DNA from: VRUE01 sp035554595
Lineage (GTDB): Bacteria > Actinomycetota > Thermoleophilia > Solirubrobacterales > 70-9
Length of the DNA: 13,790 nt
NCBI GenBank assembly: GCA_035554595.1
Contig: DATMIH010000208.1
Span: 1 to 13,790 of the forward strand
Direction: 5' to 3'
The notes below the pieces were generated by a model. The model did no database searches and was not told the origin of the DNA. It saw only the letters and a list, made by a program, of their open reading frames with translations. Positions 10,044 to 13,790 of the stretch are shown here, in pieces (positions within the stretch are counted from its first letter, which is position 1; every line of letters begins with the position of its first letter). Made by a program: the position numbers and the translations under genes.

Positions 10044-11969
10044 TCAGGCCTCGGCCGGCGCCGCCCGCCGCGGCAGCCGCTCGCGCCAGGGTTTCGCTGG
10101 CTCTTCCTCCGCCCGAACTCCCAGATCGAAGTAGAGCAGCGTGCGGCCGAGCGCCACGTAGGGGACGAGCAGGGCGAAGACGACCGAGCCGATCACGTTG
10201 ATCCAGAGCAGTGAGAAGTTGGTGAAGATCAGGGTGAAACCGAGCACCGGGCCGGCGGCGATGCTGAGCAGCCAGAAGAAGCCGAGGGCCCGAAGAGCAT
10301 GCCACCAGCGCCCGCGAACCCGCTCGGAGCTGGCCCGGAAGGCGTCGCGGATGCCCCTGTCCGCGATCAGGATCTCCTGCTGGACGAACTGCCAGCAGAC
10401 GAACTTGTAGATCGCGAAGGGGATGCCGATCACCGTGATGAAGAGCGCCAGTGCCGCCACGTACGGCAGCAGCGATCCGGCGACGACACGCCAGAAGCGG
10501 CGCAACGTGCCGCGCCAGGAGTCGAGGAATCCCATCTCACCGGTTTCGACCAGCAGGCGCACGGCGAAGATCACCACCGCAGCCACCAGCGCCCCCGCGA
10601 TCGGCTGTCCGAGAGATTCGATCGTGTCGGCGAGAGCAAGGTGGGCGCCCGCGCGTCCGGTGGCGCTGTCGACGCCGCGCTGGCCGGCGATCAGGGCGGC
10701 GAGGCCGCGCACCGCACCGACGAGCACCAGCGCGCTCAGCCCGATCGGCACCATCGTGCGCCAGTGCCTGCCGTAGAGCTGCCGCGCCGCCCGCACGATC
10801 TGGCCGAAGGCGCGGCGCCGGCGCAGCTCGGTCAGGTCGACCGGGCCCCACCTGGTCAGGCCGACGAAGAGGATCAGCAGCAGGGCCGGGATCGCGACCA
10901 TCGCGATCGCCGCCGGCCGCGAGCGCGACTCGAGGTTGATCACATCGGAGACGGCGGAGACGGCGCCGCAGAAGGCGCCGCTGACGGCCGGCCCGGCAAA
11001 CGAGCCGCCGGGCACCCGCGGGCTGGTCGAGCGCTGCTTTTCCATCCAGGTGAACGGTTCGAGCCACTGCTTCTTGGTCAGCGGACCGGTCGGCCCGTTG
11101 TTGAAGCCGGCCTCCTTCTCCCCCCAGTGGCCGAAATAAGTGAGCCACTTGAAGCGGCTCCGCGTGGTCGGGAAGGTCGGAATCGCGATCGGGTGGACCC
11201 GCACTTCGCGCAGCGGTTCGCTGGTGTTGTCACAGCCGACACCGGATCCCTTCGACCCGTTCTGGACGTAGACGGTCGAGTCATAGAAGGTCGCGTGTGA
11301 GCCGGCGGCCGGGTAAACGACCGGGTGCGTCCCTTCCTTGTCCACCTTCGAGTCTTCCCAGTCGGCGCGCTCGCCGCCGGCGTGCTGGAAGAGGATCATT
11401 TCGCTCGGGCCTTCGGCCAGCGCCTGGCGGGCGGTGTTCGCTCCGAAGGCGATCTGCATCCCCTCCCAGTCGCCCTCGTGCAGGTCGTTGAACTGGTTGA
11501 AGTACCAAAAGAACCAGTACTGGACGACGAGGCCGGGGTGCCCGACCTGGCGGGCGATGTGGGCGTAGGTGGTCGGCGGTGCCTTGCCTTCCGCCACCAA
11601 TTTGGCGAAGTCACGCGCGTAGACGCAGGTGTCACCGAGCGGATCGCCGTGCAGGTCGAGGTGGAAGGGGTCGCCGAGGCCGGCGATGTCGGCCGCGGTG
11701 GGCGCCCGTTTGATCGCTTCTTCCTTGCCGCCTTCTTCGACCCGCTTGAGCTCGACCGACGGGTTGCCGAGCACGGTCGAGACGCTGGTCGGCTCGTACT
11801 GCTCGGCCGAGGTTTCACACGGTGGGTCCTGCTCTTCGCGCAGCATCGTGATCGGTGCGTAGGTGTCGATCAGCTGCTGGGCCGGGGTGGACGCGGCGGC
11901 CGCCATCGGCTGGCCGATCAACGCAACCACGACGAGCAACGGGACGAGGCGAAGAGCCCGGGCGATCAC
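10044..11969 (-). CDS. Secreted/membrane protein: Vps62-like domain fused to a multi-helix membrane region
   Basis: A 641-residue protein when started at the GTG 11967-11969. It begins with a signal peptide or anchor (ARALRLVPLLVVVALIG, then AMAAAAS-like end near residue 26). The extracytoplasmic part (about 30-345) has the Vps62/DUF946 pattern: YAPITMLREEQDPPCE near its start, VQYWFFWYFNQFNDLHEGDW (149-168) and HPVVYPAAGSHATFY (215-229). The C-terminal part (about 350-620) holds five to six membrane helices, with an amphipathic block (GIRDAFRASSERVRGRWWHA) like DUF975 or GPDPase-type membrane domains. Vps62-like domains are poorly understood in bacteria. A longer frame from TTG 12005 is rejected: TTGCAC (-35) and TACGTT (-10), 17 bases apart, lie between that codon and the GTG. 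It is downstream of and co-directional with the MFS gene, but has its own promoter. Confidence 0.75.
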   Translation of the reverse strand: MIARALRLVPLLVVVALIGQPMAAAASTPAQQLIDTYAPITMLREEQDPPCETSAEQYEPTSVSTVLGNPSVELKRVEEGGKEEAIKRAPTAADIAGLGDPFHLDLHGDPLGDTCVYARDFAKLVAEGKAPPTTYAHIARQVGHPGLVVQYWFFWYFNQFNDLHEGDWEGMQIAFGANTARQALAEGPSEMILFQHAGGERADWEDSKVDKEGTHPVVYPAAGSHATFYDSTVYVQNGSKGSGVGCDNTSEPLREVRVHPIAIPTFPTTRSRFKWLTYFGHWGEKEAGFNNGPTGPLTKKQWLEPFTWMEKQRSTSPRVPGGSFAGPAVSGAFCGAVSAVSDVINLESRSRPAAIAMVAIPALLLILFVGLTRWGPVDLTELRRRRAFGQIVRAARQLYGRHWRTMVPIGLSALVLVGAVRGLAALIAGQRGVDSATGRAGAHLALADTIESLGQPIAGALVAAVVIFAVRLLVETGEMGFLDSWRGTLRRFWRVVAGSLLPYVAALALFITVIGIPFAIYKFVCWQFVQQEILIADRGIRDAFRASSERVRGRWWHALRALGFFWLLSIAAGPVLGFTLIFTNFSLLWINVIGSVVFALLVPYVALGRTLLYFDLGVRAEEEPAKPWRERLPRRAAPAEA

Positions 11970-11976
11970 GCCCGGC

Positions 11977-12005
11977 AACGTACGGCAGAACCTGTTGAGG
12001 TGCAA
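11977..12005 (-). promoter_or_regulatory. Promoter of the Vps62-like gene
   Basis: On the minus strand TTGCAC (12005-12000) and TACGTT (11982-11977) have an ideal 17-base spacer, and TACGTT ends 7 bases before the GTG at 11969. This is the best two-box promoter of the window and fixes the start codon. Confidence 0.7.
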
Positions 12006-12010
12006 CGCAC

Positions 12011-12031
12011 TACGGCTTGCTCGGAGCCGTA
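12011..12031 (-). terminator. Hairpin between the MFS gene and the Vps62-like promoter
   Basis: TACGGCT (12011-12017) and AGCCGTA (12025-12031) form a perfect 7-bp stem with a 7-base loop, 20 bases past the MFS stop codon. No T run follows on the minus strand, so it is only a candidate terminator or operator. Confidence 0.35.
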
Positions 12032-12050
12032 AAACGTTTCACTGCAGTCG

Positions 12051-13367
12051 CTAGGACGCCGGCTCTGCCTCCGCTACCTGCTCTTCGACCTTGCCGGGCT
12101 GCATCGTTGCCACGGCGACGACGAAGGCGAGCGCCATCACCCCGGCCATCGCGTAGAAGACCGTCTGCGTGGCGAGCGCGAAGTCGTGGGGGATGTTGTC
12201 GACCACCTTGGCGAGCGCGCCGCTGACGTGTGCTGGCGCTTCACCGGCGCCGCTACCCTGACTGATCGCGTCGGCGATTTCGTCGACGGCCGCCTTCGGC
12301 ACGCCGTGGGCGGTCGCCGTCGACTCGAGGTTCGACTTGTTCTGCAGGATCAGGACCGTGCCGAGCACCGCCATGCCGAGGCTGGAGCCGAAGTTGCGCA
12401 CGGTTTGCGTGATCCCGGTGGCTTCGCCGTAGCGGCTTGCCGGCACGCGGTTGAGCGCATCGGTGTTGGCCGGGCTGAGCACTAGGCCGACCCCGGCTCC
12501 GGCGAGGACGATGTAGTACCACTGCGAGCTGACCGAGAGGTCGGGTAGGGAGTGGGCCCAGAGGGCGAAGCCGACGGTGGCCACCGCGCAGCCCAGCACC
12601 ACCGGGGCGCGGGCCCCCGCTTTGTCGAGCATGCGTCCGCCCCACTGCGAGGCGGTGGCGAAGCCGGCGAAGAAGATCAGCAGGTAAAGCCCCGTTTCCG
12701 AGGCGCTTTCGCCGAGCGAGATCTGCGCGTACATGCTGGCGAAGAAGAAGAGCGGGATGAAGGGGATCATCAGCAGGAAGAGGATCGCGTTGTCTGCCGC
12801 GAAGGCTCGGTCGGCAAAGATCCGCACCTGGATCAGCGGGTTCTCGATCCGCAGCTCGTAGAGGACGAAGGCGACGAGGATCGCGATGCCGGCGGCGATG
12901 CAGATCCAGGTGATCGGGTTGCCCCAGCCCCAGACGCTCGACTGCTGCAGGCCGAGCACGGAAAGGCCCATGCCGCCACAGACGAGCGCCGCCGGGTGCT
13001 TGGCGTTCTCCGGCTTGGCGATCGCGGTGAGGACGAGGGCAATGATCGCGACCGGGATGTTGACCCAGAAGATCGTCGGGGTGGCGCCGCAGAGCGCCGA
13101 GGCGGTGGCGAAGACGATCACGCCGAGCACGACCATGCTGCGGTGGCCGGCGATGTCGGCGATGCGGCCGCCGAGGGCGAAGAGCGCCGAGAGCGAGAGC
13201 AGGTAGCCGTTGATGATCCACTGCACCCCGGTCGAGGAGAGCGAGAGATCGTTCTGCAGACTGGGCACGGCGATCGCGACGATCGTCATGTCGATGAAGG
13301 TCATCGAGACGGCGAAGATCATTGCCGCGAGGACTAGGTTCTTGTTGGTGTGGCCGCTGGTCTCCAT
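12051..13367 (-). CDS. DHA2-type MFS drug/efflux transporter, apparently lacking TM4-TM5
   Basis: A 438-residue polytopic membrane protein of the drug:H+ antiporter-2 (EmrB/QacA-like) family. TM1 reads FAVSMTFIDMTIVAIAVPSL (18-37) with the family's D-x-T-I-V-x-V/I-A-x-P motif. WIINGYLLSLSALFALGGRI (50-69) is TM2, motif A is ADIAGHRS (70-77), and TM3 runs to about residue 96. The chain then passes from ALCGATPT directly into IFWVNIPVAIIALVL (99-113), which in relatives is TM6 and follows R-x-x-Q-G (TM4) and the G-P-x-x-G-G antiporter motif C (TM5). About 70 residues seem to be missing in frame, which explains the short length. The C-terminal half is normal, with PANTDALNRVPASRYGEATG and TQTVRNFGSSLGMAVLG. 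It is divergent from the small gene at 13428. Whether it still exports is doubtful or at least unusual. Confidence 0.85.
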   Translation of the reverse strand: METSGHTNKNLVLAAMIFAVSMTFIDMTIVAIAVPSLQNDLSLSSTGVQWIINGYLLSLSALFALGGRIADIAGHRSMVVLGVIVFATASALCGATPTIFWVNIPVAIIALVLTAIAKPENAKHPAALVCGGMGLSVLGLQQSSVWGWGNPITWICIAAGIAILVAFVLYELRIENPLIQVRIFADRAFAADNAILFLLMIPFIPLFFFASMYAQISLGESASETGLYLLIFFAGFATASQWGGRMLDKAGARAPVVLGCAVATVGFALWAHSLPDLSVSSQWYYIVLAGAGVGLVLSPANTDALNRVPASRYGEATGITQTVRNFGSSLGMAVLGTVLILQNKSNLESTATAHGVPKAAVDEIADAISQGSGAGEAPAHVSGALAKVVDNIPHDFALATQTVFYAMAGVMALAFVVAVATMQPGKVEEQVAEAEPAS

Positions 13368-13411
13368 GTCGATCCGCTTTAACGCGAGGCCGCCGAATCC
13401 TCCCCGTTCGA

Positions 13412-13417
13412 TAGTCT
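13412..13417 (+). promoter_or_regulatory. -10-like TAGTCT ahead of the 57-residue protein
   Basis: TAGTCT ends 10 bases before the ATG at 13428, giving a leader of only a few bases. It lies in the 60-base divergent gap with the MFS gene. Confidence 0.4.
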
Positions 13418-13427
13418 CGCGGCGCTC

Positions 13428-13601
13428 ATGCCGGACGTATTTTGGATTGGAGTCGTTCTCGCGGGCGCGATCTTCCTGATCAGCGTCATCTCCTCGATGC
13501 GCTCGCGCACGACCAGCGTCGCCACCGGCGCCGCGATGGGCGCGTACCTCGGCATCATGCTGGCCTTCCCGCTGCTGGCTATCGGTCTCGCCGGCAGCTA
13601 G
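13428..13601 (+). CDS. Small two-helix membrane protein
   Basis: A 57-residue open frame from ATG 13428 to TAG 13599-13601. VFWIGVVLAGAIFLISVI (4-21) and GAYLGIMLAFPLLAIGLAG (38-56) are two clear hydrophobic helices. They are joined by a basic loop (SSMRSRTTSVATG) that by the positive-inside rule should be cytoplasmic, putting both ends outside. No family is recognised. Third codon positions are almost all G or C, which supports coding. It is divergent from the MFS gene and co-directional with the aldo/keto reductase 48 bases downstream. Function is unknown. Confidence 0.65.
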   Translation: MPDVFWIGVVLAGAIFLISVISSMRSRTTSVATGAAMGAYLGIMLAFPLLAIGLAGS

Positions 13602-13636
13602 TCGCGGGACCGCCGCGTAGGCCCAGGCTCAACGGG

Positions 13637-13642
13637 TATTTA
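13637..13642 (+). promoter_or_regulatory. -10-like TATTTA ahead of the aldo/keto reductase
   Basis: TATTTA ends 7 bases before the ATG at 13650. It departs from TANNNT at the last base but keeps the leaderless spacing. Confidence 0.35.
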
Positions 13643-13649
13643 AGCGGCT

Positions 13650-13790
13650 ATGACGATTCCCAACCTCGCCCTCCACGATGGCGTTGAGATCCCGCAGCTG
13701 GGCTTCGGCGTCTTCCAGGTCCCGCCTGAGGACACGCAGGAAGTGGTCGAGCAGGCGCTCGACGCCGGCTACCGCCACATCGACACCGCT
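13650..13790 (+). CDS. Aldo/keto reductase, N-terminal part (3' end outside window)
   Basis: The first 47 residues of an NADPH-dependent aldo/keto reductase. NLALHDGVEIPQLGFGVFQV (5-24) is the N-terminal beta-hairpin and first barrel strand with the G-x-G-x-F/T-x motif. VVEQALDAGYRHIDTA (32-47) matches the AKR signature G-x-R-H-I-D-T-A, where the Asp is the first of the four catalytic residues (Asp, Tyr, Lys, His). The Tyr, Lys and His would lie beyond the window. By this start it resembles the 2,5-diketo-D-gluconate reductase-like AKR5 type, though that cannot be settled from 47 residues. It reduces aldehydes or ketones in the cytoplasm. Confidence 0.92.
   Translation, partial: MTIPNLALHDGVEIPQLGFGVFQVPPEDTQEVVEQALDAGYRHIDTA

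Noticed and set aside
10299..11300. 333-codon plus-strand frame rich in Arg, Glu and Ala
   Set aside because: It is a shadow of the Vps62-like gene. The minus strand carries the signal peptide, membrane helices and promoter.
12552..13337. 261-codon plus-strand frame rich in Asp, Glu, Arg and His
   Set aside because: It is a shadow of the MFS gene; the charged composition mirrors hydrophobic codons on the other strand.
1..13790. Search for a CRISPR array, rRNA or insertion sequence
   Set aside because: No regularly spaced repeats, rRNA-like segments or transposase genes were seen on reading the window.

Overview
The window is GC-rich bacterial DNA with dense, mostly short-spaced genes. TANNNT hexamers sit 6-7 bases ahead of many start codons, which suggests widespread leaderless transcription. 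Together with the protein types (VapBC, a DHA2 transporter, a RibD-type reductase, an 88-residue thioredoxin-fold protein, small coiled-coil/membrane proteins) this fits an actinobacterium. My best guess, by inference only, is Thermoleophilia (Solirubrobacterales or relatives).

Layout. (1) Positions 1-2110 are chromosomal backbone: the 3' part of pyruvate kinase, a near-perfect 23-base inverted repeat spanning its stop codon, an atypical crotonase, a hotdog thioesterase, and the promoter of a tRNA-Arg(ACG) gene at 2116-2189. (2) Positions 2145-8129 are an integrated mobile element of about 5.9 kb. It is bounded by a 50-base exact direct repeat made of the 3' part of the tRNA and a few following bases. 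It carries two small helix-turn-helix proteins, an unusual 540-base non-coding segment (a long hairpin followed by an almost T-free tract), overlapping excisionase and tyrosine recombinase genes, and cargo. The cargo is a protein with a HEPN-type RNxxxH motif, divergent from a SEC-C-tailed protein, then a VapBC toxin-antitoxin pair, then a membrane-anchored coiled-coil protein next to the right end. No relaxase, replication or conjugation gene is visible, so it looks like a small integrative island that is passively or helper mobilised, with possible defence cargo. (3) Positions 8130-13790 are backbone again: a glutaredoxin/GST-N-like protein, a RibD/DHFR-family reductase, a metallophosphoesterase, a small coiled-coil membrane protein, a large secreted/membrane protein fusing a Vps62-like domain to a multi-helix membrane region, a DHA2-type MFS exporter that appears to lack TM4 and TM5, a two-helix small membrane protein, and the start of an aldo/keto reductase.

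How the parts relate. In the element, the excisionase and integrase share a 4-base start/stop overlap and probably control excision together. The two HTH proteins and several dyad sites (2570-2585, 3281-3298, 3311-3327) look like its regulatory circuit. VapBC may hold the element in the population. The HEPN-like/SEC-C pair is the best candidate for an undescribed anti-phage or stress function, but nothing in the sequence proves it.
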